From positions 1 through 15,674 of the forward strand of contig JAQUAA010000012.1 of the NCBI GenBank assembly GCA_028687495.1: a stretch of DNA of 15,674 nucleotides, written 5' to 3'. Source of the DNA: Minisyncoccota bacterium (lineage in GTDB: Bacteria; Patescibacteriota; Minisyncoccia; Minisyncoccales; RBG-13-42-11). The notes beneath the pieces were generated by a model. The model was not told the DNA's origin. It ran no database searches and worked only from the letters and a program-made list of their open reading frames with translations. Numbering within the stretch: position 1 is the stretch's first letter; each line of letters begins with the position of its first letter. Shown here in pieces: positions 6,677 through 13,818 of this stretch. The position numbers and the translations under genes were made by a program.

Positions 6677-7351
6677 TTATTTGAGAACTTTTAAAACATC
6701 TTTGAAAACATCCTCAATCGATTGTTCACCGTTTATCCTGATCAACCTGCCGGTTTTTCGATAATAATTCACTATCGGCTGAACATCTTTTTTAAACCAG
6801 GCTAATCTGTTTTTTGCCGCCGCTATCGTATCGTCGCTCCTCGGCATCAACTCTCCTCCGCATTTCGGACATTTTTTCATTTTTCTGAATTCGCCGACAA
6901 AAGGAATGATTTCTTTGCAGTTTTTGCAAATTCTTCTTTTAGTCAGACGCCAGATCGCCTCTTTGTCGGAAATATCAACCAGTAAAGCTTTAACGTTTTT
7001 ATCCCACTCATAAAATCCGAATGTCTCATCAATCAGATACGCTTCCAAGATTTTCCTGGGGTTTCCGTCCATGATCAACCCCTTAAAACTGTTTTTATTC
7101 TTCAACTTCTCGGTTGCATCCGACCATAATTTAAAAATAGCCGGAGTAGGAATAAGTTTTCCTTCGGCCAGTATTTTAGCTATTTTTCTGCCGGTGAAAT
7201 CTTTTTTCTTCCCTCTTGCCCTTAACAAATCACCGCTGCCGATATAATCCAAACCGAATTTTTCCCTTAAAAGATCGGCTTGGGTTCCCTTTCCCGAACC
7301 TGATTTGCCGAGAAGAATAATGATTAAAGGATTTTTTTTAGAAAGTTTCAT
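6677..7351 (-). CDS. adk: Adenylate kinase with zinc-type lid, divergent AMP site
   Basis: Adenylate kinase family, expected to balance AMP, ADP and ATP. The 224-residue protein has the P-loop GKSGSGKGTQ (15-24) and the NMP-binding segment IGSGDLLR (37-44). The lid carries four cysteines, C142/C145 and C161/C164, matching zinc-binding lids of Gram-positive enzymes. Lid arginines and the C-terminal core are present. The normally invariant DGFPR reads DGNPR (95-99), and the position of the AMP-contacting Gln (R+4; E. coli Q92) is Glu (E103). The nucleotide preference could therefore differ from AMP. The ATG overlaps the secY stop by 14 bases and is preceded by GAGAG. It is coupled to secY as in many bacteria. 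Confidence 0.9.
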   Translation of the reverse strand: MKLSKKNPLIIILLGKSGSGKGTQADLLREKFGLDYIGSGDLLRARGKKKDFTGRKIAKILAEGKLIPTPAIFKLWSDATEKLKNKNSFKGLIMDGNPRKILEAYLIDETFGFYEWDKNVKALLVDISDKEAIWRLTKRRICKNCKEIIPFVGEFRKMKKCPKCGGELMPRSDDTIAAAKNRLAWFKKDVQPIVNYYRKTGRLIRINGEQSIEDVFKDVLKVLK

Positions 7352-8615
7352 ACTCTCTCATTTCCAATTGGGCTTTGATCTGACGAAGAGTGTCCAAAAC
7401 TACGGAGACCACGATCAATAAAGCCGTGCCTCCAATTAAAAATTTAAAAACCATGACTCCGGTAACTGCTCCGACAATCGTCGGCATCAGAGCTATACCG
7501 CCCAAAAACAAAGCTCCGATCAGTAAGACCCTGTTTAAAATGTAATACATGAAATGAGCCGTGCTTTCCCCCGGCCTGATGCCGGGTATGAACCCTCCCA
7601 TTTTCTGAAGATTGGTCGAAATAGCCTTGGGATCGAAGGTAACGGCCGTATAGAAATAGGTAAAGAGAACGACGAGGATGAAATAGAGGATGCCGTGAAT
7701 CCAGGGATCCTGAAAAGCGTTGCCGATGGTTTTAGCCACGGCCCCAACTGTTCCGCCCGCTCCACCAAGGAAATTGGCGATCATGCCGGGAAAAAGCATG
7801 ATTGACAAAGCGAAGATGATGGGAATTACGCCTGCGGGATTGATGTTTAATGGCAAATAAGTGGAAACGCCGCCGTACATCTTGGCTCCCCTCACCCTTT
7901 TGGCGTAAGAAACGGGTATGTTCCGGCGTCCCTCGTTTATCAGAACGACGCCGGCAACGATGATCAGGGACATGCTGAAGAAAAGCAGATAAGAAGGCAG
8001 TTGGGCCGGATCCCAGGTGGCAACCATCTGCCTGATATTATTGGGAAAATCGGCGATAATGCCGGCGAAAATCAGCAACGAGACGCCGTTGCCGATGCCT
8101 TTTTCCGAAACAAGCTCCCCCAGCCACATCAAAAACAAACTGCCGGCGGTAACCGTCAAAAGGGAAATAGCCAGCAAACTGGGAGAAAGCGATTCGATCA
8201 ATTGCTGACGCTGAAAAATGGTCAGCATGCCGTAGCCCTGGAGAATGGCCAGGGGAACAGCCAGAATTCTGCCGTACTGGTTGAATTTCTGCCTTCCCTG
8301 TTCTCCCTCTTCCTTGTACATTTTTTCCAGCTGGGGAAAAATCATCGTCAATAATTGCATTATGATGGTGGCGGTAATGTAAGGACCCAAGCCCAGCATG
8401 ACGACCGAAAGATTGTCCATGGCACCGCCGCTGAGCATGTTCAAAAGGCCGAAAAGCTGGTTGCCTTCGAAGAATTCCCGCAATTTCTCGGTGGCGATTC
8501 CCGGGACGGGAATGTTGGCCATCAACCTGAAAAGGGCGAAAACGCCGAGAACGAATAAAATTTTATTCCGCAAATCTTTTATCTTGAAAATTTGAACGAT
8601 TTTATTCAGCCACAT
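7338..8615 (-). CDS. secY: Protein translocase subunit SecY
   Basis: The central pore of the Sec translocon in the cytoplasmic membrane, working with SecE and SecA. The protein has 425 residues and about ten hydrophobic helices. Signature stretches are GEQGRQKFNQYGR in the first cytosolic loop region, LGELVSEKGIGNGVSL, the conserved loop LPLNINPAGVIP, and GGFIPGIRPG near the cytosolic loops that contact SecA and the ribosome. It ends with a short cytosolic tail. The start at 8615 (WLNKIVQIF) is chosen over an in-frame ATG 26 codons upstream because the longer version would overlap rplO by 60 bases and add non-conserved sequence. The chosen start has AGG 7 bases upstream. It follows rplO by 17 bases and overlaps adk. 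Confidence 0.96.
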   Translation of the reverse strand: MWLNKIVQIFKIKDLRNKILFVLGVFALFRLMANIPVPGIATEKLREFFEGNQLFGLLNMLSGGAMDNLSVVMLGLGPYITATIIMQLLTMIFPQLEKMYKEEGEQGRQKFNQYGRILAVPLAILQGYGMLTIFQRQQLIESLSPSLLAISLLTVTAGSLFLMWLGELVSEKGIGNGVSLLIFAGIIADFPNNIRQMVATWDPAQLPSYLLFFSMSLIIVAGVVLINEGRRNIPVSYAKRVRGAKMYGGVSTYLPLNINPAGVIPIIFALSIMLFPGMIANFLGGAGGTVGAVAKTIGNAFQDPWIHGILYFILVVLFTYFYTAVTFDPKAISTNLQKMGGFIPGIRPGESTAHFMYYILNRVLLIGALFLGGIALMPTIVGAVTGVMVFKFLIGGTALLIVVSVVLDTLRQIKAQLEMREYETF

Positions 8616-8632
8616 AATAATACCTAAAAAGG

Positions 8633-9061
8633 TTATTTCACTGTTCCGCCGGCTTTCTCGATTTTTTCCTTGGCGGATTTCGAAACTTCGCAATTCTCGA
8701 AATTCAAGGCTTTTTTTATCTCCCCTCCCCCTAAAATCTTAACTCTGGGCGCCCTTCCATTTATTCTACGAACTAATCTTTTCTCCAACAAGGACTGGGG
8801 GGTAATTTTATCTTCCGCACTGAATTTCTTGTCCACGATATCCAAACTCACCAGGACCAACTCTTTCCTCGATTTGAACTTATATCCCCTTAATTTGGGA
8901 TATCTTTTGATCACTCCCCTGATTAAAGGCTGGTAGTTCTTGCTTTCCCTCGCTCCCTGCCCCTTGATTCCCCGGCCGCAGTGACTGCCTCTTTTTCCTC
9001 CCCGGCCTATTATCCTCGGTTTTTTGATCTTGTGAATTGGCTTTATTTCATTTAACTGCAT
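8633..9061 (-). CDS. rplO: 50S ribosomal protein L15 (uL15)
   Basis: A 142-residue large-subunit protein. The Gly/Arg-rich N-terminal extension GRGGKRGSHCGRGIKGQGAR (19-38), which threads into 23S rRNA, is clear. The C-terminal domain with VKILGGGEIKKAL is the conserved globular part. The middle reads RGVIKRYPKLRGYKFKS, without the usual GGQ-type loop. It starts 5 bases after rpsE, so the rpmD (L30) gene normally between rpsE and rplO is absent. Normal L15 length is about 145. Confidence 0.95.
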   Translation of the reverse strand: MQLNEIKPIHKIKKPRIIGRGGKRGSHCGRGIKGQGARESKNYQPLIRGVIKRYPKLRGYKFKSRKELVLVSLDIVDKKFSAEDKITPQSLLEKRLVRRINGRAPRVKILGGGEIKKALNFENCEVSKSAKEKIEKAGGTVK

Positions 9062-9066
9062 AAAAT

Positions 9067-9552
9067 TTATCTGGCGCTCTTAATTCTTAACTCTTTAAAG
9101 GCGATTATCGTCGCCTGGGCGTTGTTCAGTTTGTTTCCGGTTCTGCCCAAGACCTTGGAAGAAATGTTTTTTATGCCGGCCAGAGTGCAAAGAACCCTGA
9201 CCACTCCGCCTGCCACCAGACCTCTTCCTTTTCTCTGCGGTTTCAAAATGATTTCGGCTGCCCCGAACTTGGCGTAAACTTCGTGAGGAATGGTGTCTTC
9301 CACGATCGGGACGACGATTAAATTTTTCTTGGCCATTCTCGTTGCTTTTTCCACGGCCTGGGCGACGTCCAGACCTTTTGAAACTCCCACTCCCACTTTT
9401 CCCATTTTATTACCGACAACGACGACGGCCCTGAATCTCAGACGCTTGCCGCCGGCCGTAACCCTCGTCACTCTCGCCAAATCCAAAAGCTTGGAGTCGA
9501 ATTCGTCCTTTGGCTTTTCAAATGTTCTTCTTCTAAAGCGTTCTCTTTCCAT
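9067..9552 (-). CDS. rpsE: 30S ribosomal protein S5 (uS5)
   Basis: A 161-residue small-subunit protein at the mRNA entry site, important for decoding accuracy. The N-terminal dsRBD-like domain includes RVTAGGKRLRFRAVVVVGN, the conserved S5 signature region. The C-terminal domain includes KPQRKGRGLVAGGVVRVL and the GRTGNKLNNAQAT segment. Length is normal (about 165). It starts 5 bases after the rplR stop; the GGAGG further upstream is 18 bases from the ATG and codes for rplR residues, so it is too far to act as the Shine-Dalgarno. Confidence 0.97.
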   Translation of the reverse strand: MERERFRRRTFEKPKDEFDSKLLDLARVTRVTAGGKRLRFRAVVVVGNKMGKVGVGVSKGLDVAQAVEKATRMAKKNLIVVPIVEDTIPHEVYAKFGAAEIILKPQRKGRGLVAGGVVRVLCTLAGIKNISSKVLGRTGNKLNNAQATIIAFKELRIKSAR

Positions 9553-9557
9553 GTTTT

Positions 9558-9905
9558 TTAAAACTTTAATCCTCCTTCCCTCGCCCCTTCGGCCAGAGCC
9601 TTTACCTTGCCGTGATATTTGTATCCTCCCCGGTCGAAAACAACCCTTTCAATTTTCAAATCCTTGGCTTTTTGGGCGATTGATTTTCCCAGCTCCTTGG
9701 CCAGCTCTTTTTTAAGACCTTTGGTTTTTTTAATCTGCAGATCGGAAGCCTGAGCCATTATCTTTCCCTTTCCATCATCGATAAGCTGGGCGTAAAGGTG
9801 CTTGGCCGATCTGAAAATGCAAAGTCGCGGCCGATCCTTCTTGCCGAAGACTTTGGCCCTGACTCTTTTGTGGCGTTTTTGTCTTTTTTCTTGTTTTGCC
9901 AACAT
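9558..9905 (-). CDS. rplR: 50S ribosomal protein L18 (uL18)
   Basis: A 115-residue large-subunit protein that carries 5S rRNA together with L5. The basic N-terminus, RPRLCIFRSAKHLYAQLIDD and the C-terminal signature FDRGGYKYHGKVKALAEGAR are all present. Length is normal. It begins one base after the rplF stop, so translation is probably coupled by termination and reinitiation. Confidence 0.97.
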   Translation of the reverse strand: MLAKQEKRQKRHKRVRAKVFGKKDRPRLCIFRSAKHLYAQLIDDGKGKIMAQASDLQIKKTKGLKKELAKELGKSIAQKAKDLKIERVVFDRGGYKYHGKVKALAEGAREGGLKF

Positions 9906-9906
9906 G

Positions 9907-10464
9907 TTATTTTGCGCCGGCAGTGGTAATTACCTTCTTTCCGGCTTTTCTCCTGACCACCTCCCCCGCGTATTTTATCCCTTTTCCTTTATAGGGTTCG
10001 GGCGGTTTGACTTTTTTTATGTTCGAGGCGAATTGGCCGACCGCTTCTTTATCGATGCCGGAGACGCTGATGACGTTTTTTTCAACTGAAACTTTTATTC
10101 CCTGGGGAATTTCCAATCTGACCTGATGGCTGAAGCCGACGGACAGGACGATTTCCTGGCCGGAAACTTCCGCCTTGAAACCCACTCCCTCAATCTCTAA
10201 TTTCTTTTCAAAACCCTGAACCACGCCCTCCACCATATTGGCTATCAGCATTCTGGTCAAACCCCAGAGGGCTTTGATTTCTTTGTCTTTGATCTCCTGC
10301 TGGGGAGAAAGCAGAATCTTACCCTCTTTCAGTTCAATTTTAATCTCCGGCCGAAACTCTCTTGAAATTTCGCCTTTGGGACCAGTAACCTTGACTTTCT
10401 GGCGTTCTATCTGGACCTGGACGCCCTGAGGTATTGGAATTGGTTTTCTGCCCACTCTGCTCAT
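9907..10464 (-). CDS. rplF: 50S ribosomal protein L6 (uL6)
   Basis: A 185-residue protein near the factor-binding site of the large subunit. It has the two-fold repeated L6 domain, starting SRVGRKPIPIPQGVQV. The C-terminal signature EPYKGKGIKYAGEVVRRKAGK is present. The ATG at 10464 matches the usual N-terminus; an in-frame ATG seven codons upstream would overlap rpsH and add residues not seen in the family. The gap from rpsH is 5 bases of A/T with no strong Shine-Dalgarno. Confidence 0.96.
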   Translation of the reverse strand: MSRVGRKPIPIPQGVQVQIERQKVKVTGPKGEISREFRPEIKIELKEGKILLSPQQEIKDKEIKALWGLTRMLIANMVEGVVQGFEKKLEIEGVGFKAEVSGQEIVLSVGFSHQVRLEIPQGIKVSVEKNVISVSGIDKEAVGQFASNIKKVKPPEPYKGKGIKYAGEVVRRKAGKKVITTAGAK

Positions 10465-10469
10465 AAAAT

Positions 10470-10859
10470 TTACCAGATTTCGCACAGCACTTCCCCTCCT
10501 ATCTTCTGCTTCCTCGCTTCCTTGTCGGTCAGCAATCCTTTTGAGGTGGAAATAATCGCTATGCCGTAACCGTCTTTGACCTTTTTTATTTTCGTCGAAT
10601 TGAGATAAATTCTTTGGCCGGGTTTGGAAACTTTTTTCAGTCCCAAGATGACCGGCATCTTATTATCGTATTTCAAGGTAATTTCAATGGTTTTCTTCGT
10701 TTTCCTGCCTTTTTTCTCAATTTTTTCAATGAAACCCTGCTTTTCCAAAATTTTGGCGACTTCGCCTTTCAAATTGGAAAAAGGAAACTCAACCGTAGGT
10801 TTTCCCACGGCCTGGGCATTTTTTATTCTGTTTAGCATGTCGGCGATTGGGTCTGTCAT
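10470..10859 (-). CDS. rpsH: 30S ribosomal protein S8 (uS8)
   Basis: A 129-residue central-domain protein of the small subunit that binds 16S helix 21 and, in E. coli, also represses its own operon. MTDPIADMLNRIKNA opens the protein. The C-terminal RNA-binding signature ISTSKGLLTDKEARKQKIGG is intact. It starts 4 bases after rpsZ. I did not identify a regulatory S8-binding site in the neighbouring mRNA. Confidence 0.97.
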   Translation of the reverse strand: MTDPIADMLNRIKNAQAVGKPTVEFPFSNLKGEVAKILEKQGFIEKIEKKGRKTKKTIEITLKYDNKMPVILGLKKVSKPGQRIYLNSTKIKKVKDGYGIAIISTSKGLLTDKEARKQKIGGEVLCEIW

Positions 10860-10863
10860 AAAT

Positions 10864-11049
10864 TTACCAGGATGATTTTTTAACTCCGGGAATAAGGCCG
10901 AGATTGGCCATTTCTCTGAAACAAATGCGACAAATTCCGAACTTTCTCATGTATCCCCGCTTCCGGCCGCACCTGAAACAGCGTCTGACCACCCTAGACT
11001 TGAATTTCGGTTTTCTTTTTGATTTTGCTATCTGACCTTTTGTTGCCAT
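10864..11049 (-). CDS. rpsZ: 30S ribosomal protein S14, zinc-binding type Z
   Basis: A 61-residue small-subunit head protein. Four cysteines (C24, C27, C40, C43, as CFRCG and CRIC) form the zinc site that marks the short type Z form, as opposed to the zinc-free form of about 100 residues. The C-terminus REMANLGLIPGVKKSSW is typical. It lies between rplE and rpsH as expected, with 4-base gaps on both sides. Confidence 0.97.
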   Translation of the reverse strand: MATKGQIAKSKRKPKFKSRVVRRCFRCGRKRGYMRKFGICRICFREMANLGLIPGVKKSSW

Positions 11050-11053
11050 ATTT

Positions 11054-11614
11054 TTACTCTGTTTGCATGGGAAATCCCAGTAATCTGAAGAATTCCAACG
11101 CTTCTTCTTTCTTTTTGGCCGTTGTCACTACGGTTATTTCCAATCCGAAAATGTTTTTCGCTTTTTCCGGCAGAATCTCGGGAAAGACGATGTGTTCCTT
11201 GATGGCTATTGTTAAATTCCCCTGTTTGTCAACGGAATTGACGGGAATCCCCTTAAAGTCCCTCATTCTGGGCAGGGAAAGATGAATCAATCTTTCCAGG
11301 AAATCCCTCATTTTCTTACCCCTCAAAGTAACTTTGGCGCCGATGGCCATGCCTTCTCTGATTTTAAAACTGGAGATGGCTTTCTTGGCGTAGGTTTTAA
11401 CCGCTTTCTGGCCGCAGATCAAAGCAAGCTCTCCGCAAATGAAATCAGCGATCTTTTTCTGTTCTTCGTTCGATTTGCCGGCCACTTCCCTGCCGTAACC
11501 GGTATTAACCACCACCTTTTCGATCCGGGGAACTGCCATTTTGCTTTTGTAACCGAATTTATTCATCATCCCCGGAACGACCTCGGTATTGTATTTGTCG
11601 GTTAATCTCTGCAT
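11054..11614 (-). CDS. rplE: 50S ribosomal protein L5 (uL5)
   Basis: A 186-residue protein of the central protuberance that binds 5S rRNA and contacts the small subunit and P-site tRNA. The conserved segments are VPRIEKVVVNTGYG, IREGMAIGAKVTLRG, LPRMRDFKGI and GLEITVVTTA. Length is normal (about 180). The ATG is one base after the rplX stop, with AGGA about 8 bases upstream (11626-11623), one of the few plausible Shine-Dalgarno sequences in the ribosomal cluster. Confidence 0.97.
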   Translation of the reverse strand: MQRLTDKYNTEVVPGMMNKFGYKSKMAVPRIEKVVVNTGYGREVAGKSNEEQKKIADFICGELALICGQKAVKTYAKKAISSFKIREGMAIGAKVTLRGKKMRDFLERLIHLSLPRMRDFKGIPVNSVDKQGNLTIAIKEHIVFPEILPEKAKNIFGLEITVVTTAKKKEEALEFFRLLGFPMQTE

Positions 11615-11615
11615 T

Positions 11616-11921
11616 TTAGATTTCCTGTTGGCATTTTTTACAAATTCTGACCTTGTTCTTTTCCATGAATTTAAAGCCGACTCTGGCGGCTTTTCCGCAT
11701 TTCGAACAAAATAATTTTACGTTGGAAACGGACATGGGACCGGGCAGATTGACTATCTGACCTTTTTCCCCGGACTTTTTTGGTCTCTGGTGCTTTTTTC
11801 TCAGATTGACGCCCTCCACCAAAATCCTTCTTTCTTCCGGAAAAACCTGTAAAATCTTGCTCTTCTTTCCCCTGTCTTTCCCGGAAATCACCAAAATTGT
11901 ATCTCCTTTTCTCAGTTTCAT
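11616..11921 (-). CDS. rplX: 50S ribosomal protein L24 (uL24) with zinc ribbon
   Basis: A 101-residue assembly-initiator protein of the large subunit, near the exit tunnel. The N-terminal KOW motif covers roughly residues 4-30 (KGDTILVISGKDRGKKSKIL). A C-terminal CxxC pair set (C72/C75 and C94/C97) forms a predicted zinc ribbon, a variant also seen in other bacteria and missing in E. coli L24. It starts 5 bases after rplN. Confidence 0.96.
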   Translation of the reverse strand: MKLRKGDTILVISGKDRGKKSKILQVFPEERRILVEGVNLRKKHQRPKKSGEKGQIVNLPGPMSVSNVKLFCSKCGKAARVGFKFMEKNKVRICKKCQQEI

Positions 11922-11926
11922 GGAAT

Positions 11927-12298
11927 TTATAATATTTCGGAAGCCAAAGCGGCTACTTTTTCAAAACCTTTATCTTTTATTTCTCTGGGCAAGGGGCCGG
12001 TGATTCTTCCGCCCTTGGGATCTTTCGTTTTTCCTTCCAGGATTACGGCCGCATTGTCATCGAACTTGATGTAAGTGCCGTCCACTCTCTTGAAATTCTT
12101 TTTCTGGCGGACGATCACCGCTCTGACCACCTCGTGTTTTTTAACAATTCTTCTGGGTTCCGCTTCCTTGACCGTGGCCACGATGACGTCCCCTATCTGG
12201 GCGTAGCGTTTGCGGTTGCCGCCCAGAACGTGAAAACACTGGATAATCTTGGCTCCGGTATTGTCCACCACTTTTACCATTGTTCTTGGTTGAATCAT
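11927..12298 (-). CDS. rplN: 50S ribosomal protein L14 (uL14)
   Basis: A 123-residue protein at the subunit interface, forming a bridge to 16S rRNA. It begins MIQPRTMVKVVDNTGAK, and the RAVIVRQKK and FDDNAAVIL segments are conserved. The C-terminal GPLPREIKDKGFEKVAALA is typical. Length is the usual 122-123. The gene is the first of the classical spc operon, but here it follows rpsQ by 4 bases, so the S10 and spc operons run on without a visible boundary. Confidence 0.98.
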   Translation of the reverse strand: MIQPRTMVKVVDNTGAKIIQCFHVLGGNRKRYAQIGDVIVATVKEAEPRRIVKKHEVVRAVIVRQKKNFKRVDGTYIKFDDNAAVILEGKTKDPKGGRITGPLPREIKDKGFEKVAALASEIL

Positions 12299-12302
12299 AA
12301 AA

Positions 12303-12536
12303 TTAAATCTTCTTAATTACCTTCCACTTTTTATCTTTTGATATCGGACGGCATTCTTCGATAGTCACCTTGTCGCCCACGGCGTATTCTCCCGATTCCA
12401 CGTGGGCTTTGTAATTTTTATGCATTCGGTATCTTCTCTTGTATTTCGGGTGAGCTTTCAGTGTTTCCACTTCAATCACCACGGTCTTTAGCGTTTTATT
12501 CGAAATAATTGTTCCGGTTAATTTACGTTTTGGCAT
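12303..12536 (-). CDS. rpsQ: 30S ribosomal protein S17 (uS17)
   Basis: A 77-residue OB-fold primary binding protein of the small subunit. KLTGTIISNKTLKTVVIEVE and the HPKYKRRYRMHKNYKAH region are the typical first half, followed by YAVGDKVTIEECRPISKDKKW. Length is normal (about 80-85). Its start overlaps the end of rpmC by 14 bases and has no Shine-Dalgarno, so it likely depends on translation of rpmC. Confidence 0.96.
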   Translation of the reverse strand: MPKRKLTGTIISNKTLKTVVIEVETLKAHPKYKRRYRMHKNYKAHVESGEYAVGDKVTIEECRPISKDKKWKVIKKI

Positions 12537-12714
12537 ATGTTTTAAGCAAAGTTAAGATCTGCGCCACTTCTTTTTTAATTTTGCGGATTTCTCTGACGTT
12601 TTTGACTTTTCCGGCAGATAAATCAAACCTGAGCTGTCTTAGTTTTTCCCGATCGTCTTCCAGTATTTTTTGAAGCTCTTCCTTGCCTTTTGTTTTCAAT
12701 TCTTTGATCTTCAT
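12523..12714 (-). CDS. rpmC: 50S ribosomal protein L29 (uL29)
   Basis: A 63-residue two-helix protein beside the exit tunnel, part of the docking site for trigger factor and SRP. The motif LRFDLSAGKVKNVREIRKIKKEVA is the family signature. It is separated from rplP by a 39-base gap containing a perfect hairpin, unlike the gaps of under 10 bases typical around it. The 3' end overlaps rpsQ. Confidence 0.95.
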   Translation of the reverse strand: MKIKELKTKGKEELQKILEDDREKLRQLRFDLSAGKVKNVREIRKIKKEVAQILTLLKTYAKT

Positions 12715-12729
12715 AAACCGTAAGGTGAA

Positions 12730-12747
12730 GATGAGATTTATCTCATC
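12730..12747 (-). other. Perfect hairpin between rplP and rpmC
   Basis: A 7-base-pair perfect stem (GATGAGA / TCTCATC) closes a 4-base loop, starting 6 bases after the rplP stop and ending 15 bases before the rpmC ATG. In RNA it would be GAUGAGA-UAAA-UCUCAUC. It is not followed by a run of U, so it does not look like an intrinsic terminator. An RNA-processing site, a stability element or a translational control hairpin is possible; chance is also possible at this length. Confidence 0.45.
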
Positions 12748-12753
12748 GACTGT

Positions 12754-13164
12754 TTATCTTTTTACGAATTTAGTTTTGACGGATATTTTATCCGCTGCCT
12801 TTTCGAGAGCCTCCCGGGCTGTTTCTTCTTTTATGCCGTCCAGCTCAAAAATGACTCTGCCCGGCTTCATCGAAAAAGCATAATGGTCCACGTTTCCCTT
12901 GCCTCCGCCCATCGGAACTTCTATTCCTTTTCTGGTTATGGGTTTGTCCGGAAAAATTCTTATCCAAAGCTTTCCTCCTTTCTTGAGATATCTGAGAATC
13001 GCTCTTCTGGCTGCTTCCAGCTGTCTGGCAGCGACCCAGCGGGTTCCCCAGGCGACCAAGCCGAAAGAACCGAAAGCGAGTTTGGTTCCCCGTGATTCCA
13101 ATCCTCTGGCTCTTCCTTTGCGCCATTTCCTGTGTTTTACTTTTTTCGGCATCAAAATCGACAT
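12754..13164 (-). CDS. rplP: 50S ribosomal protein L16 (uL16)
   Basis: A 136-residue protein that helps position A-site tRNA near the peptidyl transferase centre. Conserved parts are MPKKVKHRKWRKGRARG, FGSFGLVAWG, ARQLEAARRAI and IRIFPDKPIT. In the functional loop, the position of E. coli Arg81 holds Pro84 (VPMGGGKGNV). The start at 13164 gives the usual length and lies 5 bases after rpsC; an in-frame ATG four codons inside (13152) is possible. A longer in-frame start at 13230 would overlap rpsC by 61 bases and is rejected. Confidence 0.96.
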   Translation of the reverse strand: MSILMPKKVKHRKWRKGRARGLESRGTKLAFGSFGLVAWGTRWVAARQLEAARRAILRYLKKGGKLWIRIFPDKPITRKGIEVPMGGGKGNVDHYAFSMKPGRVIFELDGIKEETAREALEKAADKISVKTKFVKR

Positions 13165-13169
13165 ATTTT

Positions 13170-13814
13170 TTACTCGAATTTCTCGCCCTTGTAAATCCAG
13201 ACTTTTATTCCGACCACTCCATAAGTACAATAAGCGCGATCTTCGGCGAAGTCAATGTCGGCTCTTATGGTCTGGCGGGGCAAATTTCCCTTTTTCAGCC
13301 ATTCTCTCCTGGCGATTTCCGCTCCGTCCAGCCTGCCCGACACTTCAACCCGCGCACCCTTCACCTGCCTTGAACTCATGATTTTTTCCAGAATCTGCTT
13401 GAGGACCCTTCTGAAAGGAATTCTTCTTTCGATCTGCTGGGCGATCCATTGGGCGGACAGGGCGGCCGAAGCCCAAACGTCTTTGACTTCCTTAATCTCT
13501 ATTTTCACTTCTTTCTTGGCCGCTTTTCTCATAATTTTATTCTCCAGATCCCTTCTCAGCTCCTCTATGCCGCTGCCTCCCCTGCCGATAATCAAACCGG
13601 GTCTGGCGCTGGAAATAATGATGTTGACTTTCCCGGGGAATCTTTCGATTTCGATTTTCTCCAGTCCCAGCCTGCCGATTTTCTTTGAAAGCGCTTCCCT
13701 GATCTTAAAATCTTCCTCCAGATATTGGGGAATTTTCTTTTTATCCAGCCAGCGCGAACTCCAGTCGCTTAAATTTTTTAATCTGTATGATTTTGGATGA
13801 ACGCTATGTCCCAT
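13170..13814 (-). CDS. rpsC: 30S ribosomal protein S3 (uS3)
   Basis: A 214-residue protein at the mRNA entry channel with helicase-related function. It begins GHSVHPKSYRLKN, equivalent to the usual GQKVNPIGFRLG. The type II KH domain contains RPGLIIGRGGSGIEEL, with the GxxG loop GRGG at 77-80. The C-terminal domain has SGRLDGAEIARREW and GVVGIKVWIYKGE. AGGA lies 7 bases before the ATG (13825-13822), a plausible Shine-Dalgarno. The gap from rplV is 4 bases. Confidence 0.98.
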   Translation of the reverse strand: MGHSVHPKSYRLKNLSDWSSRWLDKKKIPQYLEEDFKIREALSKKIGRLGLEKIEIERFPGKVNIIISSARPGLIIGRGGSGIEELRRDLENKIMRKAAKKEVKIEIKEVKDVWASAALSAQWIAQQIERRIPFRRVLKQILEKIMSSRQVKGARVEVSGRLDGAEIARREWLKKGNLPRQTIRADIDFAEDRAYCTYGVVGIKVWIYKGEKFE

Positions 13815-13818
13815 GGTA

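Noticed and set aside
8616..8693. Upstream in-frame ATG extending secY by 26 residues
   Set aside because: It would overlap rplO by 60 bases and the added residues are absent from SecY; the ATG at 8615 has an AGG at good spacing and gives the usual N-terminus.
9575..9590. GGAGG upstream of rpsE as its Shine-Dalgarno
   Set aside because: It is 18 bases from the ATG and encodes the conserved end of L18.
12730..12747. Intrinsic terminator at the rplP-rpmC hairpin
   Set aside because: There is no U run after the stem, the stem is short and only three of seven pairs are G-C, and essential ribosomal genes follow without another promoter that I can see.
13165..13230. Upstream in-frame start extending rplP by 22 residues
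   Set aside because: It lies inside rpsC and gives an N-terminus unlike L16, whereas 13164 gives the family length.
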